Source: Magnetococcales bacterium WMHbin3 (lineage in GTDB: Bacteria; Pseudomonadota; Magnetococcia; Magnetococcales; Magnetaquicoccaceae). From it: a stretch of 35,019 nt of DNA. Below the pieces are notes generated by a model. The model had not been told where the DNA came from and did no database searches. It saw only the letters and a list, made by a program, of their open reading frames with translations. This document shows positions 7,604 through 17,700 of the stretch, piece after piece. Both the position numbers and the translations under genes were made by a program. The stretch lies in contig PDZX01000042.1 of assembly GCA_002753185.1 (NCBI GenBank), positions 1 through 35,019 of the forward strand. Direction: 5' to 3'. Position 1 is the first letter of the stretch; the number at the start of each line of letters is the position of its first letter.

Positions 7604-10308
7604 GACTCACCCCCACCCGTCAGAAACCGCTCCCGCGCCACCCGCAACGCCCCATACCGCAGAGGATAAGGCATCCCTTCAATCAACTCAACCGCCCTCT
7701 GCAAGGCCCTCTCCGCATCCTCGCGCATCTTCTCATCCAACAACAAATGCACCTCCTCCAACCGCGCCTCGGCCTCCCACAACCTCATCCCCGATAGAAC
7801 ACAAATCTCCAGCGCCTCCTCCAGATCCAGCCGCGCCTTTCCCAACTCCCCTTGCTTGCGCAAAAAGGCGGCGCGGTAAATGAGGATTTCTGGGGTATTT
7901 TTAATGTTTCCAGCCTTCTTAATGCCGCTCACCGCCTTGTCGAAATGGCTTCCAGCCTCCTCGTCGCACCCCATGCCAGCCAAGGCGCGGGCCTGGGTCA
8001 GGTGGTCCTGGGCGGGTTCCCGGATCCATCGAAAGTGCATGGCGATTGCTTGTGCCTCCTCACCCCGCTTACGCACCGCTTCCAGTTCCTGCCTCTCTTG
8101 CGCCTGCTCTAACAGCATGGCGCAGTACCGAAAACCGTATATGCTGAAAAGATTACGAGAATCATGCTGTTTTTGAATCCCTTCTCCTTCCTGGAACGCC
8201 AATACGCTTTTTACCAAATCCCCTTGCCGATGCCAGGCATGAGCCAAATAAACACGACCACTCATTTGCAAATCCCATTGCTCTGACCGATCTGCCCAAT
8301 CAATCCCCTTTTCCGCTACCTCCTGCGCATCATTCAATTTTCCAATATGGATCAACAAATCTAAAAGATTTTCGGCTGAAATGTAAGCTTCTTTCCAATC
8401 TTTCTGCTGTTCAACCATTGCCATGTGTATCTGACGTGCCACCACTGCATCATCCATGCGACCGAGGACCATAAGACAAAATGAAGCGTCCGAGAATAAA
8501 ACGGCACGATCCACATCTGATAGATGCTTGTGATCTACCACACGCTCCCATGGAGAAATAAAAAAGCCTGTCAAAACAGACAAATATGCACCAATAGCAC
8601 CCAATTTATTAATACTGAAATATTCCTCGCCCCGATTGATCCGTTCCGAAAGCACATCCTTAAACGCCTTGCTATACTCCCCGGCCTTGCAGCCATGATG
8701 AATAGCGCGATAGAGGGGTTCCAGGCCTTCCAGGGTGTCGGGGCGATGGGGTTTGGTGGCTGAAAAAAATTCGAACAGCACCCGATGGGCCTGGCGGAAA
8801 AGAGCGAGGTGGTTTTTCTCCAGGGTCTGGCCGAAATACTCCCGCACCAGGGGATGGGCGTCCCATTGATCCTGGCCCGGTTGCAGCAACCCGGTGGCCG
8901 CCAGATCGCTGGCCAGACCATTGATCCCGGCCCTGGACATCCCCCGCAGGGGTTCTGCCAGGTCGGCTTCTTTTTGCAGTTGCAAAAAGGCATCCCGCGT
9001 CATGGGCCGGTCGAACAGTCCCAAAAGCTGCAAAAACGCCCGTTGCGGCGCATCTGCTGGCCAGACTTCCGTGTCGTAATAGGCCATCACCCGCTTGGCG
9101 TGCTCGTTTTTGAACAAACCCGCCTTCACGCAATCCCGGCGGGAGATATCGCCCCCCTGCTCCCTGGCCAGCAGTTTTCCCAGCAGCACCAGGGCCAGGG
9201 CGTGACCGGCCATCTCTTTCACTGCATTACGAAAATCCTCCTGCAACCCCTTGGTGACCCCCAGGGAATTCAGCAATTTTACCCCATCTTGTTCATCAAC
9301 TGGCCCCAGTTCGATCTTCCGGCAGGAACGGATCCCCTGCCACTCCCAGCGTGAAGAGACCAGCACCAGGCTGTTGTCAAACCCCGTGGTTGCAAAAATG
9401 CGCATCAGCACATAAAGACCACGATCCTCGAACTGCCCCTCTCGCACATTGGGCGGATACTGCAACGGCTCCACCCCATCCAGGACCAGTAAAAACGCCT
9501 GCCCGTCCAGCAACCCGGCCAGGGCTTCCGCCTTCTCCTCCCCGGTTTGCGGCATCTCTCCGGAATGGCCGAAAAAATCAAGAGCCGCCTTGAAAAAGGC
9601 GTCGGAGTTGGTCTGCGTCTCACGCGACCCCTGACTGTAAAACGACCAGCCGAACACCATCCTGGCCCCGCCGTAGCCCTTTTCCCGCAACTTCTCCAGC
9701 CAGGCCCAGCTCAACGCCGATTTGCCCACCCCGCCCGCCGCGATAATCCCGGCCACGGTGACCCCCGGATCGGCAAAACATTCGTCCAGCAAACCCAACT
9801 CCCGCGTCCGCCCCACCAGGGTGGCAGAGGGGAGCGGGAGATGGGTGATATTCCTCTTGTTGCCGGACGGGCCGGTTTTTTTCGCCACCCCCTGATTGCT
9901 CCAGGCCACCACCTGTCTGGCAACCTCTGTCCAGGCCGCGTTGGCATCCGCTTCCCCCAAACTCCCGATTGCGGTGTCCCGGCAAACAATCTGCATCTCA
10001 TTGAAAGGACTATTCTCGATTAGACAAGGCATCACCAACGCGGGCAGCAGCTTGATGGGACGCGCGCGCAGGCGGGGCAACTCCTCCTTCCGGATAAAAT
10101 CGGATGCGAGCAAATGTGGAGACAGCAAAAAGATCCCCACGTCGCAGGCCTCAATTGCTGAAACAATCTCCGGCAACCACGGCTCGCCGGGTTCGATCAC
10201 CCCATCATGCCACGCGTAAATCTGCTCCAATGGCTTCAGATGGGTCAACAGTTGCTCCTTGAATCGCAGATCCTCGCGGGCATAACAGATAAAGATTGTC
10301 AGCGCCAT
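7522..10308 (-). CDS. TIR-STAND-TPR protein 2, paralogue of the downstream gene
   Basis: Protein of 928 residues with the same TIR, NB-ARC and TPR order as its neighbour. It has FICYARE at the start, LASDFIRKEELPRL with the conserved Glu, Walker A GIIAAGGVGKSALS, Walker B LLVLDGVEPLQYP, and the HPLVREYF winged helix. The NTPase core is nearly the same as in protein 1, while the TIR half and the linker before the NTPase differ much more. ATG 10308 follows GGGGGAA. The natural end appears to be near RERFLTGG, matching the paralogue's end. The last 25 or so residues (ESWGWRF onward) are read from the start of the next gene in another frame. One extra G in the G5 run before the next ATG would give a TGA three bases before that ATG. 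A single-base deletion or read error is therefore likely. Confidence 0.85.
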   Translation of the reverse strand: MALTIFICYAREDLRFKEQLLTHLKPLEQIYAWHDGVIEPGEPWLPEIVSAIEACDVGIFLLSPHLLASDFIRKEELPRLRARPIKLLPALVMPCLIENSPFNEMQIVCRDTAIGSLGEADANAAWTEVARQVVAWSNQGVAKKTGPSGNKRNITHLPLPSATLVGRTRELGLLDECFADPGVTVAGIIAAGGVGKSALSWAWLEKLREKGYGGARMVFGWSFYSQGSRETQTNSDAFFKAALDFFGHSGEMPQTGEEKAEALAGLLDGQAFLLVLDGVEPLQYPPNVREGQFEDRGLYVLMRIFATTGFDNSLVLVSSRWEWQGIRSCRKIELGPVDEQDGVKLLNSLGVTKGLQEDFRNAVKEMAGHALALVLLGKLLAREQGGDISRRDCVKAGLFKNEHAKRVMAYYDTEVWPADAPQRAFLQLLGLFDRPMTRDAFLQLQKEADLAEPLRGMSRAGINGLASDLAATGLLQPGQDQWDAHPLVREYFGQTLEKNHLALFRQAHRVLFEFFSATKPHRPDTLEGLEPLYRAIHHGCKAGEYSKAFKDVLSERINRGEEYFSINKLGAIGAYLSVLTGFFISPWERVVDHKHLSDVDRAVLFSDASFCLMVLGRMDDAVVARQIHMAMVEQQKDWKEAYISAENLLDLLIHIGKLNDAQEVAEKGIDWADRSEQWDLQMSGRVYLAHAWHRQGDLVKSVLAFQEGEGIQKQHDSRNLFSIYGFRYCAMLLEQAQERQELEAVRKRGEEAQAIAMHFRWIREPAQDHLTQARALAGMGCDEEAGSHFDKAVSGIKKAGNIKNTPEILIYRAAFLRKQGELGKARLDLEEALEICVLSGMRLWEAEARLEEVHLLLDEKMREDAERALQRAVELIEGMPYPLRYGALRVARERFLTGGGESWGWRFLSVMRMRWRIIRIGFLRFLLH

Positions 10309-10435
10309 GTTTCCCCCATCGCCATTTTGCAGGTTTTCAGGTCATGGCCAGGATTCCATCACATCCCGCATCGCTTGCCAAGGGGTTGCGCCATGCGACT
10401 GGATTTCCGGCGTGGCTTCTGCTATCCTGCCACTC

Positions 10436-11404
10436 ATGACCCCAAACGATGATCAAACCCGGCCCGCCGAATACGACTCCCCCTGGAAGGAGATCCTGAG
10501 GAGTTGTTTCCGGGAATTTTTGGCCTTTTTTCTGCCAGAGGCCCACGACGGCATCGACTGGCAACGGGAACCGGAATTCCTCGACAAGGAGTTGAACAGA
10601 ATCACCCGCAAGGCCAGGGCCGGCAACCGCCGCGTGGACCTGCTGGTCAAGGCGTGGCTGCGGGAAGGCGGGGAACTCTGGGTATTGATTCATGTCGAAG
10701 TCCAGGGCAACCGGGATCCGAATTTTCAAAAAAGGATGTTCATCTGCCACTATCGCGCCTTCGATCTCCAGGAAAAGCCGGTGGTCAGCCTGGCCATCCT
10801 GGCGGACGAGGAGCCAGGCTGGCGGCCCGTTGGCTTCAACTACCAGATGTGGGGGACCGGGGTGGATTACCGGTTCCACTCGGTCAAGCTGCTCGATTAC
10901 GCGCCGGAAAACCTGGAAGAGTCGGACAACCCGTTTGCCATAGTCACCCTGGCGCACCTGACCGGCAAACGCACCGGCAACCAGCCCAAGGAACGCCTGA
11001 ACCAGAAAGACCGCATCACCCGCATGCTGTACGCCAGAGGCTTTGATCGCCAGCGCATCCTGGACCTCTTCCGCTTCATCGACTGGGTGCTCGACCTCCC
11101 GGACGCGCTGGATGACTTGTTCTGGAAAAACTTGTCTAATTTCGAGGAGAACCAAAACATGCAATATGTCACGAGCGTAGAACGGATCGGCATGCGCAAG
11201 GGCGAAGAGATCGGTCGCCAGCAAGGCCGCATGGAAGGCCGCATGGAAGGCAAGGCCGAAATACTACTCAAATTACTGCAAGCCCGTTTCGGTCTGCTTC
11301 CAGAACCGGTGCGACAAACGGTGGCCAACGCGAACGCCGATGATATCGATACCTGGGCGGACAAGCTCTTCCAGGCCGACTCGTTGCAGGCCGTTTTCCA
11401 GTAG
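10436..11404 (+). CDS. Rpn-family PD-(D/E)XK nuclease-like protein (PDDEXK_2/DUF4351 type)
   Basis: Protein of 322 residues. The N-terminal half resembles recombination-promoting nuclease/putative transposase proteins: RRVDLLVK (Asp68), then ELWVLIHVEVQ with Glu88 and Gln90 (ExQ in place of ExK), then DPNFQKRMF. The C-terminal GKAEILLKLLQARFGLLPE block is the helical DUF4351-like tail. These proteins act on DNA and promote RecA-independent recombination in the cases studied; this one is assigned only by motif. The ATG at 10436 is chosen because similarity begins there; no clear ribosome binding site precedes it, and the frame is open back to 10307. It is divergent from the TIR-STAND pair, with 127 bases between starts, and could be part of the same defence or mobile neighbourhood. 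Confidence 0.75.
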   Translation: MTPNDDQTRPAEYDSPWKEILRSCFREFLAFFLPEAHDGIDWQREPEFLDKELNRITRKARAGNRRVDLLVKAWLREGGELWVLIHVEVQGNRDPNFQKRMFICHYRAFDLQEKPVVSLAILADEEPGWRPVGFNYQMWGTGVDYRFHSVKLLDYAPENLEESDNPFAIVTLAHLTGKRTGNQPKERLNQKDRITRMLYARGFDRQRILDLFRFIDWVLDLPDALDDLFWKNLSNFEENQNMQYVTSVERIGMRKGEEIGRQQGRMEGRMEGKAEILLKLLQARFGLLPEPVRQTVANANADDIDTWADKLFQADSLQAVFQ

Positions 11405-11483
11405 TGGCCGCGAGCGACTGGACGGAATTGCAAAAACCATCTACCATCAGGAAACTGGAAAAACCCCTTCGAGACGACGCGCC

Positions 11484-12356
11484 ATGGATGCGAAAAAACT
11501 CCTGATCACCGGCGCCGCCGGACAAGTGGGCAAGGAGATCGCCACCCTCGCCCCCGAAAGGGGCTGGCGCACCGTGGCCCTCGACCAGACGGAACTCGAC
11601 ATCACCAACCCCGCCAGCGTACACGAGACCATCCTCGCCCTCCGGCCCGATGCGATCCTCAACGCGGCTGCCTATACCGCCGTGGACCGGGCGGAAACCG
11701 AACCCGACATCGCCTTCACCATCAACCGCGACGGGCCGCGCCACCTCGCCGAGGCGGCAAAATCACGGCACATCCCCCTGCTCCACATCTCCACCGACTA
11801 CGTCTTCGACGGCCTCCAATCCACCCCCTACCAGGAATCCGATCCCGCCGCCCCACTGGGGGTCTATGGCGCGAGCAAACTGGCGGGAGATGAGGCGATC
11901 CGGGCCACCTGGCCGCGCCACATCCTCCTGAGAGTCAGTTGGGTCTTCGGCCAGCACGGCGCCAATTTCGTCAGGACCATCCTGCGCCTGGCCAGGGAAC
12001 GGGATACCCTGCGGGTGGTGGAGGACCAGATCGGCGGGCCAACCCCGGCCCCGGCCATCGCCGATACCTTGCTGCAACTCGCGGATCTGGCCATCCGGCC
12101 CGGTTTCGACGCCTGGGGAACCTATCACTATTGCGGCGCGCCCGCGCTCTCCTGGCACGCCTTCGCCCGCTTCATCATCGACGCGGCGCGGCTGCCCTGC
12201 GCCTGCCTGCCCATCCCCACCACCGATTACCCCACCCCGGCGCGCCGACCCGCCAACTCGCGCCTGGAGTGCAAAAAGATCCAAGACCGCTTCGCCATCC
12301 CGCAACCCGACTGGCGCCCCCACGCGCTGGACATGATCCGCCGGCTCAGCCCATGA
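11484..12356 (+). CDS. rfbD: dTDP-4-dehydrorhamnose reductase
   Basis: Cytoplasmic NAD(P)H-dependent reductase of 290 residues for the last step of dTDP-L-rhamnose synthesis. ITGAAGQVGKEI is the cofactor-binding loop, STDYVFDG is typical of the family, and YGASKLAGD contains the catalytic YxxxK pair. The start at 11484 (MDAKKLLITG) is chosen by family alignment; the frame is open further upstream but without homology. Its stop overlaps the glycosyltransferase start in the sequence ATGA, so the two are co-translated. The other rhamnose genes (rfbA, rfbB, rfbC) are not in the window, so they must lie elsewhere. Confidence 0.92.
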   Translation: MDAKKLLITGAAGQVGKEIATLAPERGWRTVALDQTELDITNPASVHETILALRPDAILNAAAYTAVDRAETEPDIAFTINRDGPRHLAEAAKSRHIPLLHISTDYVFDGLQSTPYQESDPAAPLGVYGASKLAGDEAIRATWPRHILLRVSWVFGQHGANFVRTILRLARERDTLRVVEDQIGGPTPAPAIADTLLQLADLAIRPGFDAWGTYHYCGAPALSWHAFARFIIDAARLPCACLPIPTTDYPTPARRPANSRLECKKIQDRFAIPQPDWRPHALDMIRRLSP

Positions 12357-13471
12357 ACATGAATGTCCTGCACACCGAATCCTCGCTGGGCTGGGGAGGC
12401 CAGGAGATCCGCATTCTCACCGAATCCCTCGCCATGATGGAAAGCGGGCATCGGGTCACCCTCGCCTGCCCCCCGGAGGCCACCCTCTTTGCCGTGGCCA
12501 GACAACGGGGCCTGCCGGTCGCACCCCTGCCCATCGCCCGCAAGAACGTCACCGGCCTGCTCGCCATGCGCCGCTTTCTCGCCCATTCCGATGCCGACGT
12601 GATCGTCACCCACAGTTCGACCGACTGCTGGCTGACCGCCGTCGCCTCCCTGCTGATCCGCCGGCCACCCCCCATGGTCCGTCTGCGTCACATCTCGGCC
12701 CCGGTGCCCGTCAATTTGCCGACACGCTGGCTCTACAACACCGCCAGCCGCCTGGTCATCACCACCGGCCAGGGGATCCGCGACCGCCTCATAGAGGTCA
12801 ACGGCCTCCACCCGAACCGGGTCCTCTCCATCCCCACCGGCATCGACCTGGAACGCTTCTCCCCCGGCGACCGCGACACCGCCAGAGAGCGCCTGAACCT
12901 GCCGACGGATCGCCCCCTCATCGGCATCGTCGCCACCCTGCGCAGTTGGAAAGGCCATCTCCAACTCCTGGAGGCCTTCGCCGCCCTGCGGCATCCCACC
13001 GCCATCCTGGCCATCGTCGGCGACGGACCCCAGCAGGAGGTCCTGGCCCGCCGCGCAACGCAACTCGCCATCCCGCAAGACCAGCTCCTCATGCCGGGAC
13101 GCCAGGAGGATATCCCCAACTGGCTGCGGGCCATGGACCTCTTCGTCCTCCCCTCCTACGCCAACGAAGGGGTCCCGCAAGCCCTGATGCAGGCCATGGC
13201 CTGTGGCCTGCCCGTCATTTCCACCCCGGTGGGCGGCATTCCGGAGATGGTCCTCCACGACCAGACCGGCCTCCTCACCCCCCCCAAGGACCCGGAGTCG
13301 TTGCGCGCCGCCCTGGCCGGACTGCTCGACGACCCGCAACGACGCCAAAGGCTGGCGCAAGCCGCCTTGACCCATGCCAGGGAACGCTGCTCCACCGCGA
13401 TCATGCTGGAACGCATGGAGCGGGCGTTGCGCCGGGTCATCGAGGAGAACGGCCCTCGCTCTCGGCGATGA
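12353..13471 (+). CDS. GT4-family glycosyltransferase (GT-B fold)
   Basis: Protein of 372 residues. The start MNMNVLHTESSLGWGGQE resembles the N-terminal Rossmann domain of GT4 enzymes with its glycine-rich acceptor loop (GWGGQE). The C-terminal domain has IGIVATLRSWKGH, the nucleotide-sugar site, and EGVPQALMQAMACGLPVI, the E-x7-E-like retaining-transferase signature. It probably adds a sugar, possibly rhamnose given the coupled rfbD, to a lipopolysaccharide or exopolysaccharide; the donor and acceptor cannot be read from sequence. ATG 12353 overlaps the rfbD stop; a second ATG at 12359 is possible. Its 3' end overlaps the convergent membrane-protein gene by 35 bases. Confidence 0.88.
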   Translation: MNMNVLHTESSLGWGGQEIRILTESLAMMESGHRVTLACPPEATLFAVARQRGLPVAPLPIARKNVTGLLAMRRFLAHSDADVIVTHSSTDCWLTAVASLLIRRPPPMVRLRHISAPVPVNLPTRWLYNTASRLVITTGQGIRDRLIEVNGLHPNRVLSIPTGIDLERFSPGDRDTARERLNLPTDRPLIGIVATLRSWKGHLQLLEAFAALRHPTAILAIVGDGPQQEVLARRATQLAIPQDQLLMPGRQEDIPNWLRAMDLFVLPSYANEGVPQALMQAMACGLPVISTPVGGIPEMVLHDQTGLLTPPKDPESLRAALAGLLDDPQRRQRLAQAALTHARERCSTAIMLERMERALRRVIEENGPRSRR

Positions 13472-14459
13472 TGGCGTCGATGTCGTTGCGGAAAAACAGA
13501 TAGGCGGGCAGACCGGGCAGACCGGCCAGGATGCCGATCATCCGAAACACGAGGAAAATGGTGCCATAGGCCACGCCCGATGGAACGGACTCCAGCATCC
13601 GGCAGATGTGATCGAAGGCGGCCTCGCCCACCCCGATGCCGCCGGGCGTCAAGGGAATGAAATTGGCGATCCAGGCCCAGACCGTGGCGAAGGCTTGATC
13701 CGCCGGACCCACGCCGCCCAGGCCCAGCGTCATCCCCACCAGAATCAGGACGAACAGCAACAGCCCCTGGGCCAGCAGAGAGAGAAAAAAAACCAGTATC
13801 AATATACCGATGGAATGACCATAAAGCCGGATGATCTCGTTGAGCCGGATCAGAATTCGCGCCAGGCGGCCCGGATCCGGCGCGGAGATCATCCTTTGCA
13901 GCCAGGCGTTGCCGCGGGCAAGGCGCAAGAACAACAATCCCAGCGGCGGCGCGCCGAGCACGATGGCGAACACCGCCAGGGCCATGCCCTGCAAGACCGG
14001 CACGCGCAGCACGGCGTCGAGATTGATCAGGATCGACGCCATGCAGATGACCAGCATGGCATACAACCCCACGACCCGGTCCATGAACAGGGAAATGAGC
14101 GCCTCGGGCCGATGTCCGGGGGCGCAGCGCGCCACGTAGGCCAGACGCACCGCATCCCCCGCCATGTTCCCACCCGGCAGAAACAGGTTGGAGAAGATGC
14201 CGATATAGGTGACCATCTGTCCCCAGGCGCAGGGCAATCGGATCCGCACGGCGCGCAGCAACAGGATCCAGCGATAGGCAGTCAGGGAGTAACCGAGCAT
14301 GCACAGGAACATCATGCCCAGCAGGCCCCAGGGCGCGGATAGCAGAACGGACAAGGCGGCAAAATCGAGTTTGCCCTGGTTCCACAAATAGCCGACCAGC
14401 AAACCCGCAACGATGAATTTGAAAAAGGGCATCAGCCTGCGCCCAAGATGTTCACGCAT
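13437..14459 (-). CDS. Lysylphosphatidylglycerol synthase-type/UPF0104 membrane protein
   Basis: Integral membrane protein of 340 residues with about eight hydrophobic helices. FLPGGNMAGDAVRLAYV and NFIPLTPGGIGVGEAAF are the conserved loops of the MprF-type N-terminal flippase domain family (UPF0104, AglD2-like). No aminoacyl-transferase domain follows. Members are thought to move or modify lipids or lipid-linked sugars. The start at 14459 is supported by ACAGGA five bases upstream; an internal ATG at 14432 would trim nine residues. The reading frame is open far upstream only because it runs antisense through the neighbouring kinase repeats. Next to rfbD and a glycosyltransferase, a role in envelope glycolipid export is a reasonable guess. 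Confidence 0.85.
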   Translation of the reverse strand: MREHLGRRLMPFFKFIVAGLLVGYLWNQGKLDFAALSVLLSAPWGLLGMMFLCMLGYSLTAYRWILLLRAVRIRLPCAWGQMVTYIGIFSNLFLPGGNMAGDAVRLAYVARCAPGHRPEALISLFMDRVVGLYAMLVICMASILINLDAVLRVPVLQGMALAVFAIVLGAPPLGLLFLRLARGNAWLQRMISAPDPGRLARILIRLNEIIRLYGHSIGILILVFFLSLLAQGLLLFVLILVGMTLGLGGVGPADQAFATVWAWIANFIPLTPGGIGVGEAAFDHICRMLESVPSGVAYGTIFLVFRMIGILAGLPGLPAYLFFRNDIDAIIAESEGRSPR

Positions 14460-14615
14460 CGATCCTGTCCGTCCACCCTGCCGATCCGCCACGCCCTTCG
14501 CGCGGCTCCTTAGGTGACAAAGTTTATAGCACATCGCAGAATCGCCGCGAAATGGCGCACGGTTTTCGTCATGCCGATTCTGTCTCCCGCGCGGGGGGCG
14601 ATGTCGATTTTCCAT

Positions 14616-14644
14616 TTGGTGTAGGACCGCAAACATGGCATAAT
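14616..14644 (+). promoter_or_regulatory. Probable promoter of the kinase gene
   Basis: TTGGTG (14616-14621) and CATAAT (14639-14644) are 17 bases apart, about 70 bases upstream of the kinase start. The rest of the 14460-14712 gap holds no open frame. On the minus strand a TATAAA (14524-14529) could serve the divergent UPF0104 gene, but its -35 is poor. Confidence 0.5.
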
Positions 14645-14712
14645 TTTTGGTTCTACATATTAAAGATTGCGGGTGATGTGCCCCACCCGTCCCAACCGTT
14701 CGGAGGATGAAT

Positions 14713-17700
14713 GTGAGCGAATTCGGTTCCGGGCTTTCCCTGGCCCCCCGCGAGGAAGATGAATGGGATGCGAAGGCCGCCCGCGTTGCCCCTCTCGCGT
14801 TCACCCCCCTGGACGACGAGGCCACGGTGGTGGCCACGCCCCCACGCGGACGGAGTCCAGACGACGAGGCCACGGTCATGGCCCCGCGCAAACCGGCACC
14901 GGACGACGAGGCCACGGTCATGGCCCCGGCCCCGCGCAGACCGGCACCGGACGACGAGGCCACGGTCATGGCCCCGGCCCCGCGCAGACCGGCACCGGAC
15001 GACGAGGCCACGGTCATGGCCCCGCGCGGGCCGGCACCGGACGACGAGGCCACGGTCATGGCCGTCACCCAAGCCACGAGCCGGACCTCCCCCACCACCC
15101 GCTCCCTGGATTACGGTGCCGACGATGCCACGGCCTCGTCCGCGCCTCCCCCAGCGGCGGAGGACGAGGAAGGCGTACCCCCCCCCGTCAAGGAACCGGT
15201 CAACACCGATGCCCTCCCCATTGGCCACATGCTCATGTGGTACAAGATCGAAAAGGTCCTGGGCCAGGGGGGATTCGGCCTGACCTACAAGGCGCGGGAC
15301 ACCCGGCTCAACAACTACGTGGCGGTCAAGGAGTACCTCCCCTCGCAACTGGCCAGCCGTGGCGCCGATGGTGGCATCTATCCCAAGAGTCCCGAACAGG
15401 AGGACGCCTTCATCAAGGGGAGGGAGCGGTTTCTCAACGAGGCCCGCACCCTGGCCCGCTTCAAGCATCCGGCCCTGGTGCGCGTGGCCACCTTCTTCGA
15501 GGAGTCCAACTCGGCGTACATGGCCATGGAGTTCGAGGAGGGCGAATCCCTCGGCGGGGTACTCAAGGAGAAGAAGACCCTGGACGAACGGGAGTTGCTG
15601 CGGGTCGTGATGCCGCTCCTGCAGGGGTTGCAGGTGCTGCACGCCGAGAACATCATCCATCGTGACATCAAGCCGGACAACATCTTCATCCGCAAGAAGG
15701 ACGGCACGCCCGTGCTGCTGGACTTCGGTTCGGCGCGGCGCACCGACGCCGGCGACAGCATGACCGCCATGCTGACGCCCAGTTATGCCCCCATGGAGCA
15801 GTATTTCGAGGATGCCAGCCGTCAAGGCCCATGGACCGACATCTATGCCATGGGCGCGGTGATGTACCGGATCATCAGCGGCCGCAAGCCGGTGGGCGCG
15901 CCGCAACGCAGCAACGCCATCATGCGCAACCAGCCGGACCCGCTGGTCCCGGCGGTGGAGGTGGGGGTCGGGCGCTATTCCGAATCCCTGCTCAAGGCGG
16001 TGGATCTGGCCTTGGCCGTGGTGGAGACGGATCGTCCCAAGACCATCCAGGAGTGGCTGAAATCGGTGGAGGTGGTTCTGCCCGACGAGGAGCTTACCGG
16101 CTGGGAACGCCTGATGCGCATGCTGCCCAAGGATCCCAAGATGCGGGCGGCCATTTTCGGGGTATTGCTGCTCATTTTGGGCGGCATGGGGTATGGGGCG
16201 TGGATTGTGGTCAACAAGGCGGCGGGGCCGCGGGTCCTGACGCAGGCGGAGATCCAGGCCAAGGCGATCGAGGCCCTCAAGAACAAGGCGGCCCAGGGGG
16301 ATGTCGAGGCCATGCACGAAATGGGGGATCGCCATGTCAAGGGTGACGGCTTCCCCAAGGACCTGACCACCGCGCTCCAGTGGTACCGCAAGGCGGCGCA
16401 GAAGGGGTCGGCCAAATCCCAGTTCGAACTGGCCATGGCGCATGCCACCGGCAACGGCGTGCCCAAGAACGAAGAGAAGGCCGTGGAGTTCTTCGAGCAG
16501 GCAGCGCAACAGGGACACATGCAGGCCCAATATCAGCTGGCCGACGCCCTGGAGAACGGACATGGCGTCAAGGCCGATCCGATCAAGGCGCTGGAGTGGC
16601 ACGAAAAGGCGGCCAGGCAGGGGCAGGCCCACTCGCAGCACAAGATGGGGCTGGCGTACGACACCGGCAATGGCGTGACCAGGAACGACAAGGTCGCCCT
16701 GAACTGGTATCTGCAGGCGGCGGAAAAGGGGGTGGGCGAGGCCCAGTACAAGACCGGGGTTTTCTTCCAGGAGGGCCGCGCCACCCAGAAGGACGCGGCC
16801 AAGGCGGCGGAGTGGTTCGGCAACGCGGCCCAGCAGGAGATTCCGGAGGCCCAGTATCAATACGCCATGCTCCTGAACAAGGGCGTCGGGATCGAAAAGA
16901 ATCCCAAGGAGGCGGCGCGCTGGATCTTCAAGGCCGCGAATCTGGATCACGCCGAGGCCGCCTTGCAGTTGGCGATCATGTTCGAGCGGGGCGCCGGGAT
17001 CCGCCAGGATGCCATTCAGGCCCTCAAGTGGTACCGCAAGGCGGCGGACCAGGGGCAACTCAAGGCGCAGCTCATTCTGGCCGAGATGTACCGTTCCGGC
17101 ACGGGGGTGGATCAGAACCTTCAGGAGGCGACCCGGATGTTCGCCCTGGCGGCCAAACAGGGGAATGCCCAGGCGCAGAACGGGCTGGGGACCCATTACC
17201 GTTTCGGCGTCGGCACGGGCAAGGATTTCGACATGGCCATGGAGTGGTTTCAGAAGGCTGCGGCCCAGAATCAGCCCGACTCCCAGTATCACATCGGCTC
17301 CATGTACGAAAACGGCGAGGGGGTGACCCTGAGTTATGCCAAGGCCATGGAGTGGTACCGCAAGGCGGTGGAGCAGGGGCATACCGGCGCGCTGAGCAAC
17401 CTGGGCTGGATGTACGAAGAGGGCAAGGGGGTGCGGGTCAATCTCAACGAGGCGGCCAAGTGGTATCAGAAGGCCACGCTGCACGGCGATGCCCGCGCCC
17501 AGAAGAACCTGGCCTGGATGTACGAGGAGGGACGCGGCGTGCGGCGCAATCCGATTCTGGCCTATGCCCTCTACAGTCTGGCGGCCCTGCAGAACGACAA
17601 GGACGCCAAGCGCAACCTGACCCTGATCTCCCAGGACATGTCGCCGGAGCAGGTGCGCAACGGGACCACGCTGGCCCGTCAGTTGATGGAGGCCGTGCAG

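Noticed and set aside
14653..17484. 943-codon minus-strand open frame opposite the kinase gene
   Set aside because: It is a shadow of the GC-rich, repeat-bearing kinase. It has no ribosome binding site or recognisable domain, and the kinase frame has clear motifs throughout.
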